Shown here one piece after another: positions 36,141-49,900 of a stretch of 64,000 nucleotides of DNA (position 1 is the first letter of the stretch; each line of letters begins with the position of its first letter). Origin of the DNA: Rhinopomastus cyanomelas (Eukaryota; Chordata; Aves; Bucerotiformes; Rhinopomastidae). The notes under the pieces are model-generated. The model did no database searches and had not been told where the DNA came from. It saw only the letters and a program-made list of their open reading frames with translations. The position numbers and the translations under genes were made by a program. Location of the stretch: positions 124,462 through 188,461 of the forward strand of contig VXBP01007102.1 of assembly GCA_013400115.1 (NCBI GenBank), read 5' to 3'.

Positions 36141-37401
36141 TGAGAGCTGCCAGTCACAGACACTTCATTTCATATAATTTTACTGAGTCCAATCAACTGA
36201 CCATTATCATGAGCTATCTTGATTGCACATTGTGTGAGGCTTCTGACTTTGTTCTGACAAGACTTATTATCTCAATCATAAATACACACATGGGTCTGTG
36301 CAATTCCAGTTTCAGTATGGTCTTGGCCACCACAAACCCAGATATTTGTGACAGGAAGCTGCTAAACTCTACCAGAGAAAGTGGGGGTACAGCTGTTCCA
36401 TGCTCCAGGACACATCCATTCCATGAGGACGCATTATCATGTGGATGTAAACACCCTAGTTTTAGCTCCAAACTTGCTCCACGGGACATGTGTCCAAATT
36501 AACATCACCAAACACACTGAGGGCTTAGAGGCAAAGCCACTGCAGAAGGCAGGTGAGCAACTGAACACAGAATCTGTTCTTCCCTTTCATTCCAACGGCT
36601 TCTCCCCCTGGAACATGCACAATCACACAGGGTAACTCCTGTGTGTGTCGTTCCAGCACACAACCCTGACGGTAGTAACAGCGTATTTTGACAAACTGGT
36701 TTTAAACTAGGGCAACTTTGCCCAGTTAGTGACCTTCTAAAATGCTTAGAGGATAGAAAAATACGTATGAGGTATGTTGACCTCAAGATCCCTGGGTTTC
36801 TTAGTTGCCCTCATTAACCTTTCAGGGCTTGAAAGCAGCTGCAATAAGAATAGCAACTTATCTAACGATATTTTTCTTCACATGTATGTAAAGAAATGGT
36901 TGAAAAAAGCCTGTGTACGCCAGTCCCAAGGCAAATCAAGATGTGACAGCAGACAACAAACAAAACATAAAACTTCCACCACAGAGCTCTTTCTGAAGAA
37001 ATAGCTTCCTGTCCCCCCACCCAGTAAATACAACCTTAATTGTTTACAAAGACAGAAATGGTTGCCTGGTGTCAAGCTCAGCTTTTTTGTATTACAGTAA
37101 CTTGCTTAGCTGTCAACAGCTTTTCCCACCTGTTCACTGTTTTCAGCTATTACTGCACTTTCAAGAGGGCAAATAAGGCAGTGCAGGTGCTCCAGGGCCT
37201 CACAGGTCCCCCTCATAATCACCTCTGTAACAACTCTAGTGAAGCACCCTTCTGACATACTGTAATGAGACATGACTGCAGCTATAAATCATGGCAAATA
37301 GACCCTTCCAGCATGTGACACCTCTCCCCATCACATATAAACAGGTATGTCCTGTCCACAGAAGCTCTCGCATAACCCTATTTCACCGTGTAGTGAAACA
37401 G

Positions 37402-37500
37402 AACCACAGAATCACTTTGGCTAGAAGAGACCTTTAAGGTCATCAAGTCCAGCCATCAGTCCAGCACTGCCATGTCACCCCTAAACCATATCCCTCATCT
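37402..37500 (-). mobile_element. CR1 3' end, old
   Basis: A minus-strand terminus (complement: acagaatcactttggctaga, aggtcatcaagtccagcc, cactgccatgtcacccctaa). It represents an older subfamily than most others in the window. Confidence 0.82.
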
Positions 37501-39004
37501 ACACCAATCACAGACATGTAAGGCAGGCAGCTGAGCAGTGCTGGGAAGAAGAGACCACACTGACTGGGAAGTGAGATCGTAAACATCTCCCAGGAGCTGA
37601 GCTGTGGACAGTGAAGATTGTGATGCTGCTCAAATGATGACATTAAGTCACCAAAGCTCTCAAGATGTGCAGTACTGCTCCTCTCAGAGCTTGTAAAGCT
37701 CCATTGCTCTGAATTCACAAGTGCAAGACACACTGAGAAGAACTCCTTGCAAAGCTCTCCCACCGTTAGCTCAGATACAAAACTTCCTCTCTTCTTTCTC
37801 TAGCAGGTCAAGATAACCTTCACATCATAAACAGCTGTGGAGGTGAGCACGCAGGGATGCTTTTCCAACAGAAAAAAGAACAGAGTCAATCAATATACTT
37901 TTAGTGTTTTCAGATTTCCTAACAACATGCAGCTTAGAAAGCCTCAGTAACACCATGAAACTCATGCAAAAAGTACTTTGCAAGCACAACTTGCAGTAGT
38001 GGAAATAAGCCTTGCTCACAAGTTAGATTATTTCATTTGCATTGAGGACTGGGTAAAACAAGTAAATCGTAACAGGATTTTTCTGATACAGACTACGGAC
38101 CAGCTAATTGCAAATTTCTTGACCTATATTTCATAAAAGAAAGAATGAGGTTTATTCTTTGACAATGCCATGTAGGTTTAAAGAAAAATAAGACCTAAAG
38201 TGTCAGAGTCCACACAAACAGCAGATATTGAGGTTATTTTAATCACCCTACAAATTTGTTCTCTGTCAAATTCAGATACATCCTCCACTTTCCTTAGAGA
38301 GAGCTGTGAAACAAATTAATTCATGTTCACAGAGCACTTCACGTGGGATTCATCTGGCTAAAAGTTAGCTCTCTAGACAGGGTAATAACAGAGACTCTTA
38401 CCTGGTTATGCAGACTGTGTCAAACAGAGGCATTCCTAGGCAAAGATTAATCTCATACTATAACACATGCTAAAAACACACGTTTCTCTCCATGCACATA
38501 AAGAGGGCTTAGGACACCGAGGCCACACACTAAACCTCACCTAGGAAAGGTCTGTAGCTGGTGAGATAACCTCCACTCTTAGGTGCTACAGTGCCAGCCA
38601 AAGCCCATGGAGGGAACGTACACTTTGGTCGCTGAAGGATTTCCACAGAATTACAGAACACGTTGCACCAGGCCATACACTAAACAACGAAAATCTCTGC
38701 CAAGGATGAGAGGCATCTCAACTAATTTTAGATGTCTGAAAAGAAGCCATCTGATGTATGCAGGTTGCCTCAGCTCCCTTGCGGGTCAGCAGAGAAATGC
38801 AGGAATCTCTGAGAAGCTCCTGTCTTGGGCCTATCAAACACAGTGCCTACTACCTTCTGTTCAGCAGACAGGGAGCCCAGAGAGTCAGCAATTTTCGGAC
38901 TGCTGAAGTTGGGTGGGATATATTCTGCTCCTAGGGAATGCTATCCATTCTGTGCAGGGAATGAATCAGAAACAAAGAGGAAGAGTGTTAACTAATCGCG
39001 TGTC

Positions 39005-39655
39005 GCATGAGCCAGCAGTGTGCCCAGGTGGCCAAGAGGGCCAATGGCATCCTGGCCTGCATCAGGAATGGTGTGGCCAGCAGGAGCAGGGAGGTCATTC
39101 TGCCCCTGTACTCTGCACTGGTTAGGCCGCACCTTGAGTACTGTGTCCAGTTCTGGGCCCCTCAGTTTAGGAAGGACATTGAGGTGCTTGAACGTGTCCA
39201 GAGAAGGGCAACGAGGCTGGTGAGAGGCCTTGAGCACAAGCCCTATGAGGAGAGGCTGAGGGAGCTGGGATTGTTTAGCCTTGAGAAGAGGAGGCTCAGG
39301 GGAGACCTTATTGCTGTCTACAACTACCTGAGGGGTGGTTGTGGCCAGGAGGAGGTTGCTCTCTTCTCTCAGGCAGCCAGCACCAGAACAAGAGGACAGA
39401 GCCTCAAGCTGCGCCAGGGGAAATTTAGGCTTGAGGGGAGGAGAAAGTTCTTCACTGAGAGAGTCATTGGCCACTGGAATGGCCTGCCCAGGGAGGTGGT
39501 GGAGTCACCAACTCTGGAGCTGTTCAAGGCACGATTGGACGTGGCACTTGGTGCCATGGTCTAGCCTTGAGCTCTGTGGTGACAGGTTGGACTTGATGAT
39601 CTATGAGGTCTCTTCCAACCTTGATAATACTGTGATACTGTGATACTGTGATATG
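39005..39655 (+). mobile_element. CR1 copy, young, with gatactgt tail
   Basis: A plus-strand copy of about 650 bases whose 185-codon frame (39007-39564) is intact: MSQQCAQVAKRANGILACIR through SREVILPLYSALVRPHLEYC to a SPTLELFKARLDVALG ending. The 3' terminus carries three tandem atactgtg units, unlike the attctatg units of most other copies. It is 5'-truncated after the reverse-transcriptase core. The clean frame argues for recent insertion. Confidence 0.95.
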
Positions 39656-41139
39656 TTAACGCACTTTCATGTGCGACCAGGATTGAATAAAAGTTGTTTG
39701 CATTCATGCTAGCAGTACCCAAAGCTCAGTACCTTGAGCAGTCACTGTATGTCTCCTTGAACGGGTAATGTTCCATTTCTAGGCAGGAGAAGAAGCAAAC
39801 ACAGAATATTGTCCTTTGAGCTGAGAAATCAGTCAAGGCAGATTGCCCAGGCAGGACTGAGAAGACAGCTAGATAAAATTTCAGATTAAACTGTGCTTTA
39901 AAGAAACCTCTGAGATTATTTCAGCTGAAGGACAGGAAAACATGTACAGCAAGTATTATTATTTTGTTTCGTTCCTGTGCCTGAAAGCACTCTGAACTGG
40001 TCACGTTGCTGACTCTAGGAACTGGGATTTTGAGAGAGAGAGCACGGTGCTTTTAATTTCATCTTGAACCACAACGTTAATGAAAAAATAAGTGATGCTG
40101 TAATTACTCCTGCAACGCTTCAGACAGACTTTTCTCCCAACAGTGTTTGACTACTAATAGTGGAAAGAGCTCACGTAGATCTTGCCCCAAACATCTCACT
40201 TGTCATTTAATGTGTATCATTTATGGGATGGAAGAAACCTGTGCTGTCCATTGGCTCTTCCATCACCAAGGAGGTACCAAATTATTAGTGCCATATGGAA
40301 AAGAGATTCTACACACAGCTTCCCAGTCATCCCCACAAGCAAATTTGGAAAGAACATAACTAGACTATGGCACCATGCTCAAGCACAGGATGAAAGGGTG
40401 GGTCTTTCCTGATCTGAGCTATTTTATTTGAAAGATGGGTTATTTGTGTACCAGGCAGCTGTGGTAACCCAGCTGGTTTCTAAACTATTTAATCAGTAAT
40501 GCCATAAATATGGCAGTTAATAGGACAAATAATGCTCTTTGATCATGAGCCTCTTACTTCATTACAGCTACTAAAACAATATGGGGCCTCCGAAACACTC
40601 GATCATGATTACATATCTTGAGAAGCAGCACACCCTAGCCCATTAGAATTAAATTTAAAATAGTGACCTGAATGAGAAGTTCAGATTCCTAACGGCATAC
40701 TTGGCTTGAAAAGCAATTTCTTCTGCACTGCTCTGCTGATCAAATCAGCTGAAGGTCTCTCTACTTGCAAGTCATAACCCCCTTACAGGAAACTGTGTTT
40801 TTCCAGAATCAGAAAACATGAGACCTGCCTGTTAGAAGGAGAAGATGGCAAAACTTGGCCCTGGCCAATTTCTACATTATCTAGGTGTAGTATGCACCCT
40901 CATCCTCTTTACAGTAAAGATTTCTGTGCTGCACACAACCACAGCCTAGAGTGTAACCAAAACACGATGAAGCAGCTATGCACTTGTCCAATGATCCTAC
41001 AACACTTGTTTCATGATAATTACTTCAAGACTAGGCTAAAGGGGCCATGGTTGGTTACTCCAAGTATAAATTTCTGTCTCACTGCACTAAGGACAGCATC
41101 ATGGCAGCTAGAATGCAACTGAGAAGTCATTGCTAAGCC

Positions 41140-41492
41140 ACTCTCCCTCTTCTCTGCCCTGGTGAGACCACATCTGGAGTATTGTGTCCAGTTCTGGGCC
41201 CCTCAGTGCAAGAGGGATGTGGAGCTGCTGGAGGGAGTCCAGTGTAGAACAATGAAGATGATGTAGGAAGTAAGACAATTCCCTTATGAGAAGAGGCTGA
41301 GGGAGCTGGGTCCCTTCAGCTTGGAGAAGAGGAGGCTAAGGGGTGACCTCATTAATGTCTATAAATATGTGAAGGGTGGGTGTCAGGACTACGGAGCAAG
41401 TCGCTTCTCAGTGTCATGTAGTGATATGACAAGGGGCAATGCTTGTAAGCTGGAACATAGGAGGTTCCACTTAAATATGAGAAGGAACCTGA
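41140..41492 (+). mobile_element. CR1 internal fragment lacking its 3' end
   Basis: A plus-strand segment covering ALVRPHLEYCVQFWAP-equivalent to RRFHLNMRRN-coding sequence. It stops abruptly at about 41492 without the usual 3' terminus. A stop (gatgatgtag) interrupts the frame. It closely resembles the reverse complement of the copy at 42897-43390. Confidence 0.92.
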
Positions 41493-41539
41493 TAAAAGTC
41501 TTCAGCTTTCATTTGCAAAGATCCCAAGAAAATACTCAC

Positions 41540-42055
41540 AGGGAAATCACAGAGTTATTGAGGGTGGAAAAGACTTCTGAGCTCATCCAGCCCAGCCCAT
41601 GACCACTCAGTGTCACATCCAGTCTGTCTTTAAACAACTCCAGGGATGGGGACTCCACCACTGCACTGGGCAGTTCAGTCCAGTGTCTGATAACCCTTTC
41701 TGTGAGGAAGTGCTTCCTAATATCCAACTTAATTCTCCCCTGGCAGCTTCAGGCCCTGCCCTGTCATCCTGGTGCTAGTTGTCTGGGAGAAGAGCCTGAC
41801 CCCCACCTGGCTACAACCTCCCTTCAAGGAGTTGTAAAGAGAGAAAAGTTTTCCCCTGAGTCTCTTCTTCTGCAGGCTAAGCAATCTCCAACTCCCTTAG
41901 CCTCTCCTCATCATACTTTCCCTTCAATCCTTTCTCCAGCCTTATTGCTCCTCTGGACCTGCTCCAGCATCTCAATATCTGTTTTGAAGTGAGGGGGCCA
42001 GAACTGCCCCCAGCACTCAAGGTGAGGCCTCACTAGTGCCCAGTACAGGAACCAC
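41540..42055 (-). mobile_element. CR1 3' fragment
   Basis: A minus-strand copy with its 3' end at about 41540 (complement: atcacagagttattgagggt, ggaaaagacttctgagctca). It extends to ALVRPHLE-coding sequence near 42055. It encodes decayed SPSLELFKDRLDVTLSGHG. It faces the plus-strand fragment at 41140-41492. Confidence 0.9.
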
Positions 42056-42896
42056 TGTTCTGCTTTAAATTGTGATAGTTTCTGGTGAGAAAACAGCCTG
42101 GAGAAAAACATGGGAAGTAGGTGAGAAAGGAATCAGAATAGCATTGGGCATCAGAGCCTCAAATGATGCTTCCAAAACACATTTATTATGGAAAGCTTCC
42201 AGACACATGTGCTGATACAAAACAAAGTGGCTTTTTTCAGCCAATGTGCCAGAGTCTGGTCTTGCTTCATGCACTGATGAACTATCACCAAGGTGAAGGA
42301 GGTTGGTCATCAGCAGTCTGTTCTGTGAGACTAGAAATAGCAATCTGTATTGCCTGTGACAAAACTGCATGTGTTACTTTTACTAGCAGCAGGTCAGTCC
42401 TAATAAACTTTACAGCAGACTAGAGCAGTGTATAAATTCCTAGGATGAATGGTATCACTTGGGAGTCTTTCAGCAAATACACGACCTTATCAATTTTCTT
42501 CCTAGCATTCCTGCAGCCTTGAAAGTTCAGCTTTCACAGATTGCCTGTGCTTACAAGAAAGAGCCTGTGAGCTCACTAAATCCAGAGTACCCCTTCCAGT
42601 TCCTCCTGTGTGGTTTGCAAGGCTCTTACCGCTACAAAAAGTCCCCACTTATCTCAGTAATTTGAAAAGAACAAGAAAAAAATAAAGCTATCAATGCCAT
42701 GATCCACAGTTAAATAGTGTTTTCATCCAGCTATGCCTGGCAATTAATTTCTTGAACAGAGTGTAGTTTTGGATTGTTTTTATTCTACCGTACCTAAAAA
42801 TTCAGCATTCTTCCCTTCCATAGTGCTCTAGGCTGAAAACAGCTATTTCTACACAGAAATTCCTACATGTGTCTTAATTCAGGCTTGGGACAGACT

Positions 42897-43390
42897 CATA
42901 GAATCATTAGGGATTGGAAGGGACTTCAAAAGATCATCTAGTCCAATCCCCCTGACACAGCAGGATCACCTAGACCAAGTCACACAGGAACACCTCCCTG
43001 GGCAGGTCTTGAACATCTCCAGTGGGGGAGACTCCACAACCTCCCTGGGCAGCCCATTTCAGTGCTCCATCACCCTCACCGTGAAAAAGTTCCTTCTCAT
43101 ATTTAAGTGGAACCTCCTATGTTCCAGCTTACACCCATTGCCCCTCATCCTAGAAGAGCCTGACTCCATCCTCCTGACACCCACCCTCCCATATTTATAG
43201 ACATTAATGAGGTCACCTCTCAGTCTCCTCTTCTCCAAGCTAAAGAGACCCAGCTCCCTCAGCCTCTCCTCATAAGAGAGTTGTCCTACTTCCTTTATCA
43301 TCTTCGTTGCTCTACACTGGACTCCCTCCAGCAGCTCCACATCCGTCTTGCACTGAGGGGCCCAGAACTGGACACAATACTCCAAATCCT
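42897..43390 (-). mobile_element. CR1 3' fragment
   Basis: A minus-strand copy of about 490 bases with a clear 3' end (complement: tcatagaatcattagggatt, ggaagggacttcaaaagatc). It encodes YEERLRELGLFSLEKRRLRG in a frame that breaks later. It shares unusual sequence (ggagggagtccagtgtag) with the plus-strand copy at 41140. Confidence 0.94.
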
Positions 43391-43524
43391 GAAGGAGAGA
43401 CCAGGTATTTTATTCAGCATGTGCTGTTATTGTTATGCTAGCAATCATCTGCTTCAGCATTGTTGCTGTTCCTGATACTCCTTTCTCCACACAAAAGGAA
43501 ATCTCATCAAGAGCTGACATGATT

Positions 43525-43743
43525 TGATGTTTGGACATCAGGAAAAATCTCTGCACTAAAAGAGTGGTCACGTATTGGAACAGGATGTTCAGGGAGGTGG
43601 TGGAATTGCCATCCCTGGAGGTGTTAAAAATACCTTGTAGGTCTTGTGCTTGAAAGCACAGTTTAGTGAGCATGGTAGGACTGGGCTGATGGTTGGATTT
43701 GATGATCTTGTAGATCTCTGCTAACCTTAATGATTCTATGATT
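43525..43743 (+). mobile_element. CR1 3' fragment
   Basis: A plus-strand terminus: tttggacatcaggaaaaatc, attggaacaggatgttcagg, gatttgatgatcttgtagat, ending taatgattctatgatt. It lies 135 bases from the minus-strand copy 42897-43390. Confidence 0.88.
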
Positions 43744-46487
43744 ACCAGATTTTAGAGGGTTTTTTTTAAGAGCTCACTGAAGCTTCCATCTCCACAGCCC
43801 TTCCTTCCATCACATTAAAATTACTCACATCTGTATCAGTATATCAGTGTCACCACCATAGTTCCACTCAGCAAAATGAAATAGAATGTAGGAGGTGGTG
43901 AGTGGCACACTCATGCTATCATACTTCAGTGTTCTAGTTTTCCTGGCATGATGGCAAGAGGCAGTCAGAAAGCCCCTTTCTTCCTTCTTGATGACCAGCT
44001 GCTTGGGTTGGTGAGGCGTCTGTGATGACAACAATGGGGTCAATGTCAAAGCAGCCAGAAAAGGGATTTGCACATCCCTCTGGGGCACATGGGTGCCCTT
44101 TGTCTGCCTGTGGTAGGTATGAGCCCTGCACTCAGATACTGGTTAGACCTGTCTCATTGTGAATGATTGTAGAAAAGTCTTTTATGGAAGTCTTTCACTG
44201 CAATAACTCTTTCCAATTCTCTCTACCTATAGGAATAAGTGATTCTGACTTCTTGAACTGTTTTACTTCCCTCCAGTTCACCTCTCCAGCAAAGACAAAA
44301 GCAGTAGCACCTTAGTTTTTGCACTGCCAATCCTCCCAACTTAACTGTTTGATTCAGCATCATCAGCCAGCAGTGGTTCTCTTACTCCCAGAGCATTCAG
44401 GACTGCACCTCTGGAGGAACAAACCAGAGAGATTCAGTGGCTGCCCACAAGGGCTGCACGAAGCCGCATGGTGAGTAAAGGGGTTGTACAAATCATTAGA
44501 AAAATTAATTTGCTGTATTTTACAAGAAGCTTGCAAGGGGATTTTGGAACTATGACATTTCCCAAAGCCTATAGATTAAGGGGCTTCTAGAGCTTTTAAA
44601 AGAGATTCTTGCCATTAACCAGTTGCCTTGTGTTTCCACAGATTTTTTTTGCTGGGATTTAAGCAGCACTTCGTGCTGGTCTGACTTCCTCAGCAGAACA
44701 ACTGCACTTCAGTGAAGACACAGAAGCTGAGAGCTTAAGCTAATAACAAGGTTTTGTTGAAGCTCAAGGAACAGCACTTACTCCAGAATAAAAGTATCTT
44801 CTAGCGAGCCCACTACCTTTTATATCATTTCAGTTTTGAAAGAACAAGAAATTAAATTTACCCATCACATGATACCATAACTCAAGAGGATGGTCCAATG
44901 ATCCCTCTGCATCACAGCATTTGGGAGAAAATTTACACTTTTTCTAGGTACTTGAAAAACGTCACCACAAGTCCTGTGCAGGTCATGAAAAGAGCTTGAT
45001 CTCAGCTCGAGCACCAGTCTACATTTGGGATCATCAGAATCAGGGATTCTGATATGATTCCGGGACAATTCTGGTATCTGATTCTGGAATGATCAGATTT
45101 GCTTCAGGTATATCACACACATACTCCAAGAAGAGTAACAATCAGAAGGCAGTGACTGACACAGGTAAGGAGGCAGTTGCCAGGTTGAACAACGGGCCAC
45201 TATTTCAGAAACGTCAGCCAGAGGTTCAGTCCAAAACAGCGGGGACAGATGCTGAACTTGGTACCCTTACACAGGAAGGTTAAGATCTCATCAAAAATAA
45301 GAGGGATGTAAAACCAGCAAGAAAATTACTCCAAAAGACATGGCACAAGAGAGAAAGAGGTCAAAGCCATGAGGAAGTAAATGGTTGCACAGCTATAGCC
45401 ATCCCACCTGCTAAGAAGGGCTGTCGTAATCTAGCGCAAGCTTGTAGTTAACCAGGAAATAAATACACGTCCCCAGAGGCTGCCTCTGAGGTAGCACCTT
45501 GCAACACCTGATCTCAGGTTAATAACGCACCGCTTGATTTGATGTGTTGTTCTGTTTATCTACATCAGTCCACTCTTACCTGTTGGCCTCTCAGTTTTCG
45601 GCCAGTGGCAAGTGGCATATCAAAAACCACTGAAAGCTGCTTTTGCCACTGGACTCTTTGCCTCATTACTGAAGGGCTTTCTGTGTATAAGTCATTCCCC
45701 ATTTTCTCAGTGATGGACATTTGGCTGACTGCCACGGGCCCTCTTTCAGCTCCCTTCCTGCTCCAGTGGTTTACAAGATTAAGCAGGTTCATTATTCCTT
45801 TGATGTCCTTGTATGCCAAACAGGCTTGCACCAGCTGAACTTACCACGACTACTTGTATTAGGTTCTGATTTTAATTAGTTCCTCTATTTTGAAGTTCCC
45901 TTTTGGGTACCTCAAGCCTTAAGGTGCTCTGTGTTCCTCTGGAAAGCCATAAAACAGCAAACTGCCAACTCATCACTTAGGAGAGCAGCAGAGAGGACTT
46001 GACACGGCTTTGAAGGTTTTGCTGGTAGCACCCAAGAGGACTGTCTGCATATAGCTGAGAAAAATGAGTGGATAAGTGCTTACGAGCAGAGCAGAGTGGC
46101 AGGACTGATGAATTCAACATTACCTGATACTATTCTTACTGGTTCCACATAGTATTATTTTCAGGGCAAAAGTTATGTGGAAAAACACCTTACTAAGACA
46201 GAACCAGGCAAATTCTCCTTGTAATGCTACTACCTGGGCTACATGAAAATGCCATCAAGACGTTATTCATTAAAACAAAAATATTCTCATTAATGTTAGA
46301 TGCCACGAGAAAGGTCTAATAGGTAAGCAAGTACAAAATGCCCTCTAATAGACTGTGTTGGTTGCTTCATGACAGATTAAGACAGGTTAGACCTACAGGT
46401 ACACCAAAACCTGGCAACAACAGTCCTCAGAGACAGACTGATTTAACTCCAGATATTAGGAGAGGTTTATTGACTGCACATATGCTG

Positions 46488-46985
46488 TCATAGAATCAAG
46501 GTTGGAAAAAACCTTCAAGATCATCAAGTCTAACCATCTGTCCTAAAACCTCTAACCAGTAAGCCATCTCCTGAAACACCCTGTCTGCCTGCTGTTTGAA
46601 TGCTTCCACAGACGGTGCCCCAAAACCCTCCCTGGGCAACCTGTTCCAAGGCTCCAACAATTTTTCAGGGAAGACATTTTTCCTAATATCTAATCTGAAC
46701 CTCCCCTGGCACAACTTGACCCCATTTCCTGCTAGTCACTAGGGAGAAGAGGCCAACACCCACCTCACTACAACCTCCCTTCAGGTAGTTGTAGGGAGCA
46801 GCAAGGTCCCCTCTCAGCCTCCTCTTCTCCAAGCTGAACAGCCCTTGCTCCATCAGCCTCTTCCAGACCTGTTTTCCAGACCCCTGATTAGCCCAGTTGC
46901 CCTTCTCTGCACCCTTTCCAGCACCTCCATGTCCCTCCCATACTGCAGTGCTCAGAACTGCACTCAGTACTCAGTGTGGCTTTGG
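46488..46985 (-). mobile_element. CR1 3' fragment
   Basis: A minus-strand copy of about 500 bases (complement: tcatagaatcaaggttggaa, aagatcatcaagtctaacc). It encodes the decayed CQGRFRLDIRKNVFPEKLLE block and extends to about 46985. It is a distinct, older subfamily. Confidence 0.9.
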
Positions 46986-49900
46986 CTCCTTGGTCCTGCT
47001 GGTCACAGTATTTCTGATGCAGGCCACTGGTCACCAGTCTTTGCTGATGACCACCGTGTCCGTGAATCTGCTGTCTGAAGACAGTGATCCGTTACAAATC
47101 CCTGCAGCTATTCATGGATTTGCCACTTGCCTCTTATGGGCTTCCCAAGGAGATGATGGGAGAGACACTAAAGACTGCCAGGTGCAAAGGGAGGGCAAAA
47201 CGCTGTCACACAGGCACCACTAAACCAGACTTTTGTCTCCAGGAAGACTGGTCTAATGTGCTCGTTCCTCCGGTTCAACAGACTGGACACTCCAATTTCC
47301 TTCTGCTACCACTTGTCTTAGTGGGCAAATATAAATAGTCCCAGGATATTGTAATTAGCCAGTGAGTCACTGGCATTTGAGGAATGCAAAGCCTGTGCTG
47401 CAAACCAGGACACTAGAGCCATGCTGACAGTTAAACACAGCCACTGCAGGCTATAATTGTAGGATACTGGGGTTTTACAACCACTGCCTCCATCGTAAAA
47501 TGCCCAAACACCCCTTATAGAGCAACAGAAAAAGAGGGGTCACAAACAGGCACTTTGCATGGAGGTTTCTGTGATGAGGGAGTTAGAGCTTGAGGTCAAT
47601 CTGTGGCACAACCACAATAATGTGATTTCTGTTGGTTTTCATACACGCAGCCTGGGCTGGTACTTAAGGGTTGAGAGCCAGGGCTTTTATGTTCCCTCTT
47701 TGCCCCATTAACACCACCCTGTGTGGGAGAGATGGTTGGAAGTATCTCTCCCCAGTGTTAATTTTTCCAAGCACTTCACAGAAATCACTGCAAGTCTTTC
47801 TTACTTCTGCAGTAAATTCCCTCTGAAAAGAGCAGCCAGCATCTGGTGAGGACTATCTCCTCTGGGGGACGGTTTTGAGGACTAGAGCTCAGTCCATTTT
47901 TAATTCTAGAGATCATCCAGATTTCTGCAAACAAATCCCATGGCCTACAAATAATTAAAATGTGAAGTTTTAAGACCTCAAGAAGTTACACTAACTTTCA
48001 GTGGCTTTCACATGCTGTTTCCATGCCATGTAATGGTTCATCAAAACACAAGGGGCACATCTTCAGGGCATAAACTTATATCATTGTGGTTTCCTGCCTC
48101 CTTGTGATTAATAGCAGGCCATGATGCTTTGCTAAATACTGATAGAACTAAAATGACAATTCAGCAACGTAATTGGTACAAAGTATTACAACTGGGGTTT
48201 TATTCTGAATACTTCAGGGCAAATGAGTTTAAACGTCCTTTGTCCTCATTTCTCTACTACAGGAAAAAACCTGCATGATACCCACAAGGATGCTGTAAGA
48301 ACTGTTTAAAGTATCGTTCAGCATTGATGTAAAATATCAGACTTTCTGGAAGAGAAACAGTGATTATTCTGGTATTCTAACCCGATTCCTTGCTTCCTTT
48401 CAAAATTCCCTGTGTGATTTCTAACATGTGGAGCAACATTTATCTTCTGAATTTACATGCTATGAGCAGTTATGCCAATGCTGCTTCACTTCACTGCTAA
48501 AATTCTTATCAGTAGTAAAGTAAAGCTGCCTGGATGCCCTTTGTGCAATTCTGTGTCACTGTGGCAGCCTTTATTGAATGCTACAGGTAGTGACTTCATT
48601 TAAATGCTGTGATACCAGAGGGTCATAGAGTACAGTCCTCTGCTGTGAGAGGACTTGTGACTATCTATCACTGTTTATTTGTCTCCATTACTACTAATTC
48701 ACTGCTTGTTCCAGGACTTCATATCTCTGACAGTCTGAAATCCTGCATGTCTCTCAAACAGCTGCCACCCATTTTGTATTATCCAGCTTGTCCTTTGGCC
48801 TGAGTGAGTCCTCTTCCTCCCACTAGTGCCCTGTTCTTTGCAGAAAGTGATAGGATCTTTCCACCTGCAGTGTGCAAGATTAGCCAGGCTCACATTTTAA
48901 TCTCCTAGTTGAAAGTAGTCTCTCTGGCTCCTGAATGCACTAATAGCTTCTCAAAGCTGATCCATCTTTCCTGACCTAAGGGAGCCTAGATACACTTTTC
49001 TAGATCAGCTGTGACTGCAGTCCTGTACCCACCCTCATGAATCCTTCTCTATCTCTACAAGGCCTACTTTTACAAGGTTCAGTAAGGACCCTTGCCTTTC
49101 CCGCCGCCTGTGCAGCACTGAATTACAAACATCTGCTCACTAAGGTACCATCAGTCTCCAGAGTCTGAGTTTATAGCACAAAGTCCTGTTATTGATCCAC
49201 GTGTACTGTAACAAGTCCTTTAAACTAATATTCTCAAGACAGTTGGAAAAACTCCCAGGTGTTTGAGGTCAACCTGTTCCTCCTTCAAAGATACTCTGAT
49301 CCAAATCTATAGAGTGGAAACCCACAAAGAGATCAGACCTACAACTGGATCCTCAGGAGGTCCACCACTGTCTGCCTTCTGGCTGCTTGTTTCCTTTCCA
49401 AGAAGCTTCATCATTACTTTCCTGCAAACAAGTTTCTGGCTCACTTTACAAGATTCACTAATGTCAACCCCTTTTCACTTTAGCAGTGACTTTCAACACA
49501 GTACTCTAACAAACGCCTGCTGAAGACCAAATAGATGAGATTTACTCAGTTCTGTTTGTCTAAAGGAAAAAAAACAAGTCACCTTTTAAAAAGAAAATAT
49601 CAGTTTAGTTTGTTGGTTCTCCTCCAGCTCAGTTAATGATGCAGTTATTCATTTGATTATGCATGTGCCTGGCCTCACCCTCATCCCTACTTTTACCATC
49701 TAACTTAACAAAATGCCACGTCTTCCACCTCTCATTGACACCACTAGTTCCCTTTATCTCCTAAAGTTTTCCCTTTTGCAGTTCATTTTATAGTTTAGCT
49801 TCTATTTTTACTCCTGCTAATCCAGAGCGACTCGGTCCACGAACACTCAAGTGCAGACAGAGACTTAAAGGTAGCAGGTCATAACAAGTTGCATACAGGT

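Noticed and set aside
36381..36635. Overlapping open frames on both strands near 36200-36800
   Set aside because: They have no splice support, no known domain and no codon pattern setting them apart from background.
44990..45095. Locally repetitive gattctg/atgattc sequence
   Set aside because: Units are irregular and no clear period or known element fits.
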